The notes beneath the pieces are model-generated. The model saw only the letters and a program-made list of their open reading frames with translations. It was not told where the DNA came from and did no database searches. This document shows positions 1 through 11,465 of a DNA stretch of 64,000 nt, piece after piece. Each line of letters starts with the position of its first letter. Position 1 is the first letter of the stretch. The stretch is from Hetaerina americana (taxonomy: Eukaryota; Arthropoda; Insecta; Odonata; Calopterygidae), in contig JAKTNV010000018.1 in NCBI GenBank assembly GCA_022747635.1, forward strand, positions 1,827,501 through 1,891,500, in the 5' to 3' direction. Made by a program: the position numbers and the translations under genes.

Positions 1-707
1 TTGGAAAAACTGTTGATATTTCAGACCGTGGAGGCTGAAAAATTCATTCAAAAATGTATTCAAAATGAGAATTCTTAGTTCTGATGATGGATATTTACGC
101 CAAAGTCATAAAGGCGTGAGAGAAGAGTATTTTCTTTCGAGGCAAGTGAGTATTTTTGCCTTCAAATAGTGGCCACAGTTTCAATTGCTAGTAAATGGGG
201 GAAATACAACGAGTAATTCGGCAGGGTTTTATGTGTTTAGTAGTATATATCTTCAAATGATTTTATTTTTATGATATGCCATTTGAATGATAAAATTTGT
301 AAAACCGTCAATTGTTTTTTTTATTTCAGGTGGGTCCTTTGGCTGTCTGCTTACATTCTCTTGACATTTTAGTCGTAAGTATTCTTATTTCTCCTGAATT
401 TACATGGCGCATATGATACCTCTTATAAATTCTGTGCAATGGTTGGAATAGATTCAAAATTGTTTTCCAGTCTATTTTGGAATAACTTCGATCTTGAATT
501 ATGATCTATTTATTCAAAATATAATAATTTATTTGACCATATTATTGCTTTTCATTTGAGAAAAACTGATGTTGACGATCGAAAAACCTGGTTAGTATCT
601 TAAGAAAACACTGTGGAATTACGAAGTTACAGTTTTTCCTTATAAAATGGATCGATTTGATAAATTAACGCCACTTATAACCGCCGATGATTGATTTTTG
701 TTTTCCG
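1..707. other. AT-rich DNA, no feature seen
   Basis: I found no coding region, RNA gene or recognisable repeat here. The DNA is AT-rich with short homopolymer runs. Confidence 0.5.
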
Positions 708-1127
708 CCATCAGTTACTACAGCATTTTCCAATGATTAAATGTTGTTTGACCATGATTTCATAAAATACGAAAAATGCTTCTATGTATTTCTACGAATA
801 AAAGTTGACATTTGAAGGGAAATTGGCACTCTTAAAAGATTCTTAAGCTACTGAACCTAAGTTGCATTACGACATTATGAAGTTCATAAATATAATACAA
901 AACCATAAACACAGCAGTAATCAACCCGAAGGTCGGTTTGGTAGGTGATGGTAGAGTTCACCCAATACTAAGCCCTATGCGGCCTGTGAAATTCACACAT
1001 CTGGGTAGGGGACCAGATCCTTTCCCTGTGTCGGTTATGGTTTCCCAGGAAGATCTGGTACCCGAAGTATCACATGGCTTTGGTGGAGCTGCAGGTGTCC
1101 AGAGTGCCTTGCCCGGGAATCGAACCC
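708..1127. repeat. Left copy of a 420-bp direct duplication
   Basis: This segment reappears in the same orientation at 2359-2775 with only scattered substitutions and a small gap. About 190 bp at the left is non-SINE sequence and the right part is a minus-strand SINE-A. Because the flank is shared as well as the SINE, the two loci arose by local duplication, or the SINE has a longer 3' region than recognised here. Confidence 0.85.
900..1127 (-). mobile_element. SINE-A copy 1 (tRNA-derived, 5' head missing)
   Basis: The body matches the better-preserved copies at 2555-2829 (minus) and 19453-19730 (plus). It stops at the B-box-like GGTTCGATTCCC, seen here as its complement near 1115-1127, so the A-box and anticodon-arm part of the tRNA-like head is absent. 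Confidence 0.75.
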
Positions 1128-2358
1128 GTTCATAAATATATTCATTTAATTTTCAAAATGAATCTCACTTGCAGTCTGAGCAGTATTAACTGTTTTTATT
1201 CGTCATATTTGATGGAGTCCTAAAACTTTTCTTCCTTAAAATTTCCTTATATTCAAGGAAATCGCCATGCATAGAATACGGCCCTTGTCTCTTTGTGTCT
1301 GAAACGAGACAGACAGTTTAAATCTTTCCATTGACATCGAATCTTAATCGTACTTTCATCAACGTTTTTTTTCGTTTTAATGTCTCACAGGAAGAAGGGT
1401 AATATCAGTTTTAGAGAGAAGATTTACGATAAGCATAGTCAGTAGAATTTGCGCTAGACTTTGATGAAAGTATCCTTGCCTAGTATTTCATTCCGAAATG
1501 CGAGTGCGAATAAATATTCTGCTCGTCCCTGGTAAATGCCAGGAACCATTGCCCCACCTCCCTTTTATGACCCCCTTCGACTGGGGCGAGTAATTGGTTT
1601 TCGTGCAAGGGAAGGTTCTAGAGATAGGTTTCTGGACTTGGCTGGAGGGGGTGATGGTGGTCGTGGTGAGAAGATGAACGCCATTAAACGCGATGGTCGG
1701 GGTGGGGGCGGGGGGTGAAGGGTAAACACGGGATAAAGTGGTAAGGGGAATAAATGAGGCGTGGGCAATGCAGAGGTGTAAGAAATGGTGTGGTATCGGA
1801 TATCGGTGAGATAAGTCCGCGAGACAAATCTTTGATTTCTTTTCCTTGCCCGCCACCCCTTTTCCGACCCGCCGGCCAAGCGCCGAGATGATATCATGGC
1901 GGCCGCAACTGGACGAGGGCCTTGCTGCTGAGGATCGCACGGCGTGGACGGCGGGAAAAAATTCCCGGAGAGTGGGGTAGGCGGGCGTAGAACACTCACC
2001 CACCCACCCTCCCGCCTGCCCCCTTTCCCCCTCCCACTTCGCCTCGCCGTCTGCGCTGTGTTTCGCCGCGATGAACCCTCCTTCAGTTCGGTCACGAACC
2101 CTTGCAAACGTACTCCCTTCGCTCGATGGAACACTTCGTGGCGTTGGGTCCAAGGTGTGCCTGGACTCATTTTTGCACAACGAATGGGTGTCTTCATTGA
2201 AAAAAATTCAACGACCGAAGCATTTTCGTATGAAGCAAATATTTCGAGTGAATTCCACAGCTATCCCAACCCTTGTGACTGGTCCTTTATGATATGTCGT
2301 CACTGCATTTACTCTTGAGTAAGGAAGGCCATAGGGGCGTCTGCTTTCCACGGTCTCA
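1128..2358. other. Spacer between duplicated segments, with a GC-rich island
   Basis: There is no credible gene. About 1640-2110 is GC-rich, CpG-bearing and strand-skewed (G-rich near 1640-1720, C-rich near 1985-2040). Open frames of 200-230 codons on the minus strand lie in this biased sequence, overlap in different frames and resemble no family I know. Confidence 0.5.
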
Positions 2359-2775
2359 CCATCAGTTACTACAGCATTTTCCAATGATTAAATGTTGTTT
2401 GACCATGATTTCATAAAATACGAAAAATGCTTCTGTGTATTTCTACGAATAAAAGTTGACATTTGAAGGGAAATTGGCACTCTTAAAAGATTCTTAAACT
2501 ACCGAACCTAAGTTGCATTACGACATTATGAAGTTCATAAATATAATACAAAATCATAAACACAGTAATCATCCCGAAGGTCGGTTTAGTAGGTGATGGT
2601 AGAGTTCACCCAGCACTAAGCCCTATGCGGCGTGTGAAATTCACACATCTGGGTAGGGGGCCAGATCCTTTCCCTGTGCCGGTTATGGTTTCCCAGGAAG
2701 ATCTGGTACCCGAAGTATCACATAGCTTGGGTGGAGCTGCAGGTGCCCAGAGTGCCTTGCCAGGAAATCGAACCC
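2359..2775. repeat. Right copy of the 420-bp direct duplication
   Basis: It matches 708-1127 in order and orientation, including the non-SINE flank. This copy keeps the tRNA-like head of the SINE just beyond it (2776-2829). Confidence 0.85.
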
Positions 2776-2824
2776 AGGACCCTCCGGTCAGCAGTCCAAC
2801 ACTGTGCCCGCTGGACTACCGCGA

Positions 2825-2829
<5 letters not shown>
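2555..2829 (-). mobile_element. SINE-A copy 2, most complete
   Basis: Read on the minus strand it begins with a tRNA-like head. An A-box-like TAGTCCAGCGG is followed by an anticodon-arm-like GGACTGCTGACC and a B-box-like GGTTCGATTTCC. The GCT in the loop recalls tRNA-Ser, but there is no long variable arm. A body of about 200 bp follows, ending near CCGACCTTCGGG. Internal RNA polymerase III promoter boxes of this kind define tRNA-derived SINEs. The head directly abuts a TA microsatellite. Confidence 0.85.
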
Positions 2830-2884
<55 letters not shown>

Positions 2885-2888
2885 TATA
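2829..2888. repeat. TA microsatellite
   Basis: About 25 or more TA units run from the end of the SINE-A head to 2888. Confidence 0.95.
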
Positions 2889-2982
2889 AAACGAAAGTAA
2901 CGAATGCACTACGAATTTTTATCTGCACCACGAATAGATCTTTTAGAATTTATCTATATAAATATAATTTATATATATGTAT

Positions 2983-3115
2983 ATTTCGGGTACCAGATCT
3001 TCCTGGGAAGCCATACCTAGCGCAGGGAAAGCAACTGGCCTTCCTACCCTGATATGTGAATTTAACATTGGACCTGGGTGAACTGGGTGAACTCTATCTT
3101 CACCTACCAAACCCA
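2983..3115 (+). mobile_element. SINE-A copy 3, body fragment
   Basis: The sequence from TTCGGGTACCAGATCTTCC to the ACCAAACC motif matches the SINE-A body in plus orientation. The head is missing. With the minus copy at 2555-2829 it forms an inverted pair around the TA microsatellite. Confidence 0.75.
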
Positions 3116-5879
3116 CACATATTTACAAATCCGCAGTTTTCTTCGAGAAAGAAGTTTGGACTACTGAAACACGCAAAAACCTAAACTGTCTCTCTTAATT
3201 TTGTGTTTCAAAGTTTCATATGTCATACCCCAAACCAATCGAACCAATCTTCGGGTTGTCAGCCGTGACTTCTGAACGTGAATGTATATCCGAGTTCCCT
3301 GTTGATTATATGTGCAGGTAGAACAACGGCGCATATTAAAACTTGTGGATATCCTTCCCTAACCTTTTGAATGGTTCTTAGAAAATGACTGGAATTGGCA
3401 TACTATTTGAAATTGGGAGTTCAATTTATCGTCTGAATATCGTTTCTGTCGTTGAAGCACGTAATGTCCCATCTTGGGCTATCCGATGGGATTGTTTCGC
3501 ATTCCTATTCCTAAAGACTTCTCTTTTAATTTACTGAATATTAAGAATTTTCTCTCTATCTCTTAAATAAAAGTTCACATATTGCAAATGAGTGCTATCA
3601 CTCAGCCAGGAAGTGTCTTTTTCTCTTGGATACCTGCGGGAAATTGGGTGTGAATGGGTTATGTTATGGGTTATCTTCCGGTCGAACAATCGCCCGGGAG
3701 ATTCCCGTATTTTGAGATAACCTTGATGAATTGGCGGAGTGGGTACTTCCAAACCTCCCTTCGCTCCTGTTTCTTCTCCCTTTATCCCTATCCATCTTTT
3801 TCAGTCCCTCTTTCTTTTTTTTTGCATTGTACCGAATTTTTTTGCAGCTCATTTTCGAGGCAATTTGTCATAAATTAATCTCGCGGGCATTTGCTGACGT
3901 TTTTTAAATGTATATTGTGACCCCACCGCCATGTTCTCGTATGTAGGCAGGTGACACATCCTCAATCAATCCCATCTCGATAACCGCGGCAAGCACACAC
4001 GCACGCGCCCGCGGGGGTCGCTCGTTGGCTCGAACCGAGGGTGGTCACCCCCCCCCCCTTTCCCACATCCCTCCCCCGCCCCCCCTGTTCATCCCTCTCG
4101 TCACCGCCACTCGGCCCAACCGTGTTCATTAACCTCTCGATTTCCATGCTTTCTTTGTGATCAGCTGATCATCTTTCTTTAATAATTGGACTGCGACAGT
4201 CTTCGTCCCCTAATGATCTCAGCATTCCGCTCGCGATAAATGTCTTCCAAAACGTTTGTCAGATAGAGCTGATTTTTCCTTGACTCTCGTGTTTTGAAAA
4301 TGGACTCTTAGAGCCAAAGTGAAGATTTCTCTCCTGCGGCATTCGATCCAAGCGAATCGTCCTCGAGCCGGTTTTTCATTCTCCCCACTATTCCGTCCTG
4401 GCCCTAGCCTCTTTAAGTCCTTCCCCCTCTTCTAGCCTCGTTCTTTTTTGCTATGCCCATTTATTGATCGTTAATGACTGATCTTTGAGCGTAATATTTT
4501 TCAAAATTGAATGCCGTAAGAGTTTCAAAGTCCTTACCTCCAATATATTTAAATTGTGCGTAATCTGTAGCCGCTTCACAAGAGACGTGTGTGCCTCATT
4601 ACTTTGCCTATTTAATACGCCTATGATAATTCCTGTTTCTTTTCCGACGCCTCCATTTCCATCGGTGTTTTTTTTATCTTTTTCCCGTCTCTTGTTCATG
4701 TTTCGCCAATGCGTTTTTTCTCAGTTTCCAAACTTTTGCACTGCTCCTGCTGCGTTAGGCATCTGTTATTCGTTACATCTTTTTTCCTTGTCCCGTCTGC
4801 TTGGCCGAATGTGTTTTATTTCTCCAATACCTTTCTCTTTTCCTCTCGGAAAAGTGTTTTTCTTGTCACACGAGAACGTATTGAAGAAGAGTAGAGCCAT
4901 CAATTTCAACCGTGAGTCGTCTGTTCAGATCCTAGGTGATAGGACGTAGCGACTGCCCTTTCTTCCCGTCGGGAGTAAATGGTGAGCAGGGCTGCTCTCT
5001 GAGCACTTAAAATCTGTTTGGAAGAATCGTTCCGGTGGGCTCATGTATTCCTCACACCACACACACAAGATCTGTTTATTGTCATGCTCAACTTCCCATC
5101 TTTCGTCTTCTCTTTAATTTTCCCTGCTTCGTTGTTCCACGGCTCTTTTCATGAGCGGCGGCGAGCGAGCCAATATGCTCGCTTCTGCTCACGCGAACTT
5201 CGTCCCCCCCCTCTTGAGTTTCTTGAGTCTTTTGCGACCGCTATGATCGATTGGTCCGACGCCGTTTTCCAGCGGACAAAGGCCTCCTAGTCGGTTGGAG
5301 ATAATCGCGCCATCCATCTTATATCCCTGTAGTTATCCAAGATGCGTGATAGGGAATCGCCGTGGGTGATAGGTGAACCAGGGGCCGAATGATACACTCG
5401 CGAATGATTCCATCGCATCTTGAGTGTGACTCTCAAGTGGGATCGTATGCATGAATAAAATTCCCAAGTGGGGCGTGAGAGGACGAAAAGGGATCGAATG
5501 CGCATGCGTGGTGTCTTAGGGATATTTTAAAAAGTTCCATCGCTACCGCTCGCCCAATCAGATCGCCGGGAGACCGAGATTAACCGCCACGAGAGATTTA
5601 AGGTGCGAGTGGCGCCGCCGCTTCGTGGCTTTTAAGGAGTTTGTACCGGAAACGGGAGGCGCAAAAAATATTCTACATAACTACGTGAGCGGTTGTAGCG
5701 CAAGTGTTTAAATAATGGCTATCAAAGAGTCAATTTCAGTTAGTTCCCTTGGCGTTCTTTGATAATAATGTTCTTTTTCGTTTAAATGGCTTCCTTGCGA
5801 CAATTGTAATTAGACGATTTTATCCTGTCGTAACTTTAAATTAAAATCTCTTGTGGCCAATAGAAGAACTGTTTTTCCG
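3116..5879. other. No gene recognised
   Basis: A CA/CG-rich stretch near 3960-4140 and pyrimidine-rich DNA near 4380-4850 are the only compositional features. CpG-bearing sequence around 5150-5700 includes GCGCATGCG and could be regulatory, but I see no firm promoter elements. Confidence 0.4.
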
Positions 5880-6217
5880 GAGAATTGGTGATTTTTGTTG
5901 AACAGGCTGTATGGTTTAGATTTTTCGAAAAACCATTTTTTCTCGAAATTTAGATTAGAAGGATGCTTCTTTAGCAGTTATGTTGGAAATGTATTAATAT
6001 CTCCATCTTACTACGGTAGGAGAGGTCATGTCAGTAAATATAGAGAGATCAAGTCTAGAACAGATAAATTTAAGATGTCATTTTTTCCACGAATGAGAGG
6101 GGATCATAATAACATTGTTCGCGGTAGGGTCTTGTTCGGGTAAAATTATTCTTGTGTGTAATCACCCCCTGCCACGCACCCTGGCGGTGGCTTGCAAGGT
6201 ACTTGAATAAATAAATA
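5880..6217 (+). mobile_element. CR1-like LINE 3' end, copy a
   Basis: The decayed reading frame ends in a segment of the type IKCRTDRFKMSFFPRT...WNNI, typical of the C-terminus of CR1/Jockey-type LINE reverse transcriptases. The order is: a GGTAGGAGAG(A)TCA stretch, the SFFPR region, a CGGTAGGGTC motif, a terminal hairpin (CCCTGC, CCAC, GTGG, then GCAAGG in place of GCAGGG) and a TAAATAAATA tail. The same order recurs at 31812, 38428, 51758, 52225 and 54818. A mariner is inserted in the tail. Confidence 0.8.
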
Positions 6218-6244
6218 CTACCTTGATCAAAAAGTTCCCGGAAT
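6218..6244 (+). repeat. Mariner left terminal inverted repeat
   Basis: It matches the reverse complement of 7524-7550 at 26 of 27 positions. The single difference is G against T at position 17. Confidence 0.95.
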
Positions 6245-6423
6245 AACCACCGTGTGCCGCTCCCATCGTTCCGATTTGAGTTCTGTTTTTTTTGTTAAAT
6301 TGGTACATCTGTTGTTGATATTCCCTTTTAAATCTTAGTGTCATAACTTGACATTTGCAAAAGTTACGTAGCCAAGAGTACATCTATCTCTGTGTGTGTT
6401 GGCGATTTTTTACAATTTCAGAA

Positions 6424-7497
6424 ATGGATTTAAATTTGCAACAACGAACTTGTATTAAATTTTGCGTAAAAAACGGATTTAGTGGCGCACGGACGTTGGA
6501 AATGTTGGAAAAGTGTTTCGGCAACGATTCTCTAAAAAAAACGGTCGTTTACCAGTGGCACGAGCGGTTCAGAAGTGGTCGTGAGTCAATCGAAGATGAT
6601 GAACGCAGTGGCAGACCATCGACATCGAAAGTCGGTGAAAAAATTGATAAAGTAAAAGAAATGTTGGTCAATAACCGCAAATTAACCATCAGAGAAATAG
6701 CGGAGGACTTGAACATTGCCTATGGATCCGCCCAAGACATTGTGGTTAATGATTTGGGTTTCCGTCGTGTAGCAGCAAAGTTGGTGCCAAAAGACCTCAA
6801 TTTCATGCAAAAAAGAGACCGTGTCGACGTCGCAAAAGACATGATTTGCGAGGCTGAATCCGATCCCACATTCATCAAAAGGATCATTACTGGAGACGAG
6901 ACGTGGGTTTATGAGTACGACACGCAATCCAGACATCAGGCAAGTGAATGGCGTTCACCAAATGAGCCGAGACCAAAAAAACCACGTCGTTTTCAGTCAA
7001 AAAAGAAGGCAATGCTGACGGTTTTCATGGATTACAACGGTGTAGTGCATCATGAATTTTTGCCAGAAGGCCAGACAGTAAACAAAGAGTATTATTTGGG
7101 CGTTATGAGACGTTTGCGTGAAGCAATTCGCCGAAAGAGACCAGAAATGTGGGCAGAAAACTCGTGGATTTTGCACCATGATAACGCACCGTCGCACAGT
7201 GCTATCATTATTCGTAATTTTTTGACGAAAAATGCAACAAATACCATCCAACAGCCACCGAATTCACCTGATTTGGCTCCCTGTGACTTCTTTCTGTTCA
7301 ATCGAGTTAAAAAACCATTACGGGGAACGCGTTTTAGCAGCCGAGAGGAAGTAATGGAAAAATCGCAGGAAGCACTGTTGGACATACCGAAAACCGAATA
7401 TAAAAAATGTTTCGAGGATTGGATCAAGCGCTGGCATAAGTGTGTTGCAGTCGATGGGGATTACTTTGAAGGGGACAATATAGATTTAGATGAATAA
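6424..7497 (+). CDS. Mariner transposase, D,D34D type, intact
   Basis: The enzyme cuts mariner DNA at the inverted repeats and pastes it at TA sites in the nucleus. I chose the ATG at 6424 because it starts MDLNLQQRTC, giving 357 residues, close to the usual ~345-355; an in-frame ATG at 6355 would add 23 residues unlike the family. Residues 1-115 hold two helix-turn-helix regions that bind the repeat, with the linker RSGRPSTS at 61-68. VPKDL at 121-125 takes the place of the family WVPHEL motif. The catalytic aspartates are D158 (TGDETW), D253 (HHDNAPSH) and D288 (SPDLAPCD), with exactly 34 residues between the last two, which defines the mariner D,D34D class. There are no stops, frameshifts or introns. 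AATAAA overlaps the stop codon (7493-7498) and recurs at 7519-7524. Confidence 0.96.
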   Translation: MDLNLQQRTCIKFCVKNGFSGARTLEMLEKCFGNDSLKKTVVYQWHERFRSGRESIEDDERSGRPSTSKVGEKIDKVKEMLVNNRKLTIREIAEDLNIAYGSAQDIVVNDLGFRRVAAKLVPKDLNFMQKRDRVDVAKDMICEAESDPTFIKRIITGDETWVYEYDTQSRHQASEWRSPNEPRPKKPRRFQSKKKAMLTVFMDYNGVVHHEFLPEGQTVNKEYYLGVMRRLREAIRRKRPEMWAENSWILHHDNAPSHSAIIIRNFLTKNATNTIQQPPNSPDLAPCDFFLFNRVKKPLRGTRFSSREEVMEKSQEALLDIPKTEYKKCFEDWIKRWHKCVAVDGDYFEGDNIDLDE

Positions 7498-7523
7498 ACT
7501 TGTATTTTTAATTTTCTGAATAA

Positions 7524-7550
7524 ATTCCGGGAAATTTTTGATCAAGGTAG
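7524..7550 (-). repeat. Mariner right terminal inverted repeat
   Basis: This is the partner of 6218-6244 and is followed by the TA duplication at 7551-7552. Confidence 0.95.
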
Positions 7551-7552
7551 TA

Positions 7553-8045
7553 TATTTAAAAGTGGAATTGTCTTGTCTTATATTGAGCGTCTAGGGGAAT
7601 GAACGGAAGTTGTCTGTGTCGCAATTAACGTCAGTGCCTAGGCTTTTAGTCATCAAGCGTCGTCTTATTAGGGCGAAATAAGAGATCTCGTCAGCTGCCG
7701 ACGGTTTGATGTAACAATGTTGGGAAGGGACAGTTGCGTCTAGTTCGTCGCCCGGTACAGCCCCGCCGTTCTAAAAATCGATGTCCTGGAGATAATCGTT
7801 CCATAGGGCCGATGTAGGGGTGTCTGTATTCGATGATCGCCCGCCCATCTCGGGGTATGTCCACTTACGTGCAAGGCCTGCATCACAAGTCGAAATCGGT
7901 GTGCTCGCCCTACGGATGAGTTTATCGCGAGCTCTGCCAGCGCGTCGGCAATTTTCATTGGAAGTGGTGTTGTTGAGCGGCACGGTTCCCTTTTCCCGTA
8001 CCTGAAGTAGGTCAGGGGTTAAGATTCGAATATATACCGACAGTA
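7553..8045. other. No feature recognised
   Basis: Balanced-composition DNA. A minus-strand frame at 7740-7958 (start MKIADALAELA) faintly recalls RNase H motifs, but nothing else supports it. Confidence 0.3.
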
Positions 8046-8655
8046 AACGAGGATAGTCCGAGAAGTATCCGACCTGTGTTTTGTTTTAATTAATTTGATT
8101 TATTTTGAGGGTGTTGTGCGCTACGAATTTGCTCCAAGAGGTCAGACGATCGACAATGAATATTGTACGTTGAATTTCTGAATTGAGTGCATGGTGCCGT
8201 GAGAAGAAAACGATCGCGTCTCTGGTCAATATGCGGTGACTGGCTGGCTTCTTCACCACGATAACGCGCCAAGCGCATTCATCGGACCTTGTTGTGCAGC
8301 ATTTAATGGCGAAACACAGGAGATTGTACAGCAGCCTCGCCAGCCTCCTCCTTTACAGTCCCGACATACTAGCTCCCTACGACTTATGGGGATGTTCCCA
8401 AAATTGAAAAAAGGCGCTCAAAGGAAAGCGGTTCGAGACGATTCAAAGTAATGCGAGATGAAGGCTATTCCAAAATCTGCGTTCGAGGACTGCTTTAAGA
8501 TGTGGAAGCACCGCTGGGAGCGTGTGGTTCGATTCCAATGGGCAAAACTACTTCCAAAGATGCCACACCGCCCGGATGGCCACGATGAAGATTAGCACCA
8601 ATGCGGAGAAAAATGCGAACGCAGGTCGTATACAGCTTTCGGACACTCCTCGTAT
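8046..8655 (+). mobile_element. Internally deleted mariner relic
   Basis: The left end (ACGAGGATAGTCCGAG, then GTATCCGACC) and the right end (CTTTCGGACACTCCTCGTATA at 8634-8654) are degenerate mariner inverted repeats. Between them are pieces of the catalytic and C-terminal parts of a transposase in several frames: a stretch like VRYEFAPRGQTIDNEY, then LHHDNAPS, then YSPD-LAPYD, then FEDCFKMWKHRW. The N-terminal DNA-binding region and first aspartate are gone. The 5' end runs directly into mid-transposase, so this is an old, deleted copy of a mariner family different from that at 6218. Confidence 0.85.
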
Positions 8656-9299
8656 ATCCGAACGAGAGTGAACCCTGGAGACCTGGGCTTTCCTCCAACT
8701 AGGAAATTATATCTCATATTTTACCGAAATATTATTTACAACGTTTTTAATATTATTTTGCTGAATAGTTTTTCAATTTATAGATTCCTCCAATTAAAAT
8801 AGTTGGCTCTATTTTTTTATCACGATATCATGGATGCACACCGTGTTTGGCAGAGCTGAAACATAACCTGGATTTATTAGAATTTCCGCAGTTTAATTAT
8901 CGCCGGAAGATGTAAAAGAGTACTGGGTGTGTCATTTGCTTCAAACGTACCACTTATCTCCGGGAGTCAATGACGAAGACATTTTCGATGATATTATTAA
9001 CTCACCGGCCGACTCGAGTTTAATCTCCTTACCCATCCTCTCATGACGGACTATTCACACGCTCCTTAGTCGGTGATCCCTCCTTCATTGCTGATATTTG
9101 GCCCATTCTCCTCGGCAACCGCGACACACATCGCATTCATACAATCGTCCGAGGCGAAGAAAAAATATCGGACTCCGCCGGCGGATGTCAGAGGAGTGAC
9201 GCAGGTATATGTGCATACAAAGGTGGTCGGGCTCACTGCCTTTGAAGTAGGAGGCCCACTTGCACCTACAAGTTAATATTATGCGCCGCTAGCGAAGAA
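8656..9299. other. No feature recognised
   Basis: AT-rich DNA grades into mixed composition. I found no gene or repeat. Confidence 0.4.
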
Positions 9300-10540
9300 G
9301 GCTCGACCCTGTCCATAAATATTTAGGACCCGACCCCAACTACTCTCTTCCCGTATGGGCACCATCTCCTTTGGAAAGTTCCTCGAGATCGATTGGTTGG
9401 GTTGCTCGCGCCAGAACACGGCTCAAACCGCGCTCTCGTTGTCTCCTCCCCCTTGACGAGCGACGGGGGGGGGAGTGACGCCTGGCCCCTTCTCTCGCCC
9501 CCTCCGCATGGATCAGTCGCCGCCGGGAGATTGTTGGCAAGGAGCGCGACGAATCCGAGTCGGCCCCCGCCATCCCGCAGAGGCGTCGTCGCCGTGCGGG
9601 TGAGAGGCGGGCGGAGTAGAATCGGAGGAGAGAAGAGAGGTCCTCCGCCGGTTGGAGGCGCAAAGACGCACCGGGACCAATTGGTAACTAGGGAATTGTT
9701 GCCCTCGGTCAATTGCCGCTCGAGTGGGTGGGTGGCCTCCCGTCCCCGTGGAAGATTATTCCACGACCCCTCGTCGTGCCCCCGACGCCGCTGCCCCCTG
9801 CACATCCATCCCCCGATAGAGCGCATTACACTCCCTCACTCCCCTCTCGCGACCTCCTCCGTCAAAGTTTCAAGGGCGAACGCTTTGTATCTCCCCTTCC
9901 CAACCCTCTTCCCACTCACCACCTAACTTCCCCCGCCCCTCTCCTCCTCCTCGCCGCTCACATAATTCATCGACGGAAGCGCCCCGCACGGCTGGGTTTT
10001 GAAATTCAAATCCCTATCGCGGAAAGAGGGGGGGCCCAATCGCTGAATCCACGCCACCTGGTATTTGCAGTTAAAATTACGGGTTCGGCTTCCTTGATGA
10101 CGGACCAATTTGCTGGAGGGGGGCCTGCGGGAAAGGCGAGAGAGGGGAGGGAGGGAGGGAATGGGCCGAGGAGCCCGAGTCCGAGAAAAAAGCCATTTAT
10201 AACGCGAGGCGGGGGAAGAGTTGAGTACTCCGGTGTTGGCGGTGGTTGGTGTTCTGTGGTAAGACTTCTCCCCAGATACAAGCTCCATGTAAATTCTTTC
10301 GCGCTGAGGAACCACGGAGGCGGGGGAAGTGGGAGGGGTGGCGAGGGTGGCTTGCTCCCTCCCCCCCCCCCCACCCGCCCCCTCCCCCCGACACACCGCG
10401 CGCCCCATGCGCCTTGCTTTCTGTTTCCATAACGGGAAGGAAGATGGCGGGAGGTGTGGCGAAATAATCACGCGTCTCCTTTTTAAAAGCCTCTGAGCCC
10501 CCTCGCCTCCCTCCGTCCTTCCTTCCGACCACTCCCTCCC
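9300..10540. other. GC-rich, CpG-bearing island
   Basis: The sequence is rich in CpG, with C-runs and G-runs (for example 9466-9475 and 10360-10390). Open frames of 170-270 codons occur on both strands, but their products are Pro/Arg/Gly/Ser-biased and mutually overlapping, as expected from composition alone. An unmethylated CpG island or promoter is possible, but no exon is visible. Confidence 0.4.
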
Positions 10541-11465
10541 TCCCTGAGCATCCGTATATAATATCATTCGTGTGGCTTGGGAGTATAAAAAATAATCGTG
10601 CCTCTCTTCCTCCGATTGCAATGAGTCAGTCTCTCTCGTTCTGTCTGTTGAAAAAGGTTTTTGGTTTCTCGGCCGACGTACGCAGGATGCGGTCTGTGGC
10701 GCGCGGGGGTGCATCGGAAATGTCTGCATGATTTTCTTTTATAGGTGCGCGACGAACTTGGGCGAATGGCTTTAATTGAATGCACAAAATAATAATTTGC
10801 AATCGTCTCTTAGGATGTCCCCTTTTAGGATATCGGTAAGGCATTTTTCTCCATCATGTTTTCACTTCATTCCAAAAGGTGTTGTTTTTTCGCCTCTTTT
10901 CGGATATTCAAGTGACTGACTGGCACTGGGTGCATGGAGGCACGCGAAGTCGAGTTCGTCGATGCGCAACGCAATCGTCGCGTTCGGAGAATCGCGCATC
11001 GGGAGTGGTCGTCGTTTTGTCGTTCGATGGTATTTTGTCGTTAAATTTGCTAGCTGGAGAGCTTTATTCGTCATCACGTCCTATTTACGAACCCAGCTGA
11101 GTACTAATGGGCTCTCATTCCAGTAACAGAATTCCGGATGTTGTTTTTCGTTATTTCGCCAACTACCGGCTTTGAAATGTCGACATCAAGAGTAAATGCA
11201 TCACTGTGTCTCCCGTCGATGTTAAATGATTAACTAAATCTCCTTAGGCGCAATCAAACACGGAACATATAAAATAATTTCCCAAGGTTCTTGTTGCTTT
11301 TTTTCGAACTGGGGATTGTGAGCCAGATGTATTTTATTGTCAACACATATTTTAGGAAGCCTTTCAGGGACAAGTTAGAAAATTGTAGCTACTCAGTTTT
11401 AGAATAAGGCATCTACTGTAGTGTCAATCAAAAACTCAATGCAAGAGATTAAATGGTTTATACCT
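10541..11465. other. No feature recognised
   Basis: Mixed to AT-rich DNA without a recognisable gene or repeat. Confidence 0.4.

Larger units (their letters stand above)
6218..7550 (+). mobile_element. Full-length mariner transposon
   Basis: The element is 1333 bp long. Its termini are 27-bp inverted repeats (6218-6244 and 7524-7550) starting CTACCTTGATCAAAAA, with one mismatch. TA dinucleotides at 6216-6217 and 7551-7552 form the expected target duplication. It holds a single uninterrupted transposase gene. Of five mariners in the window only this one is intact, so it is the youngest or still potentially active. Confidence 0.96.

Noticed and set aside
1488..2197. Minus-strand open frames of 210-230 codons
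   Set aside because: They overlap in different frames within biased sequence and show no family motif, so composition explains them.
6682..7427. Minus-strand frames inside the intact mariner
   Set aside because: They are antisense shadows of the transposase gene.
7740..7958. Possible RNase H fragment (MKIADALAELA) on the minus strand
   Set aside because: Only a few residues resemble the motif and no neighbouring reverse transcriptase part is present.
9323..10729. Several 100-268 codon frames on both strands
   Set aside because: They lie in a CpG-rich island with few stop codons expected. Products are Pro/Arg/Ser/Gly-rich and mutually exclusive.
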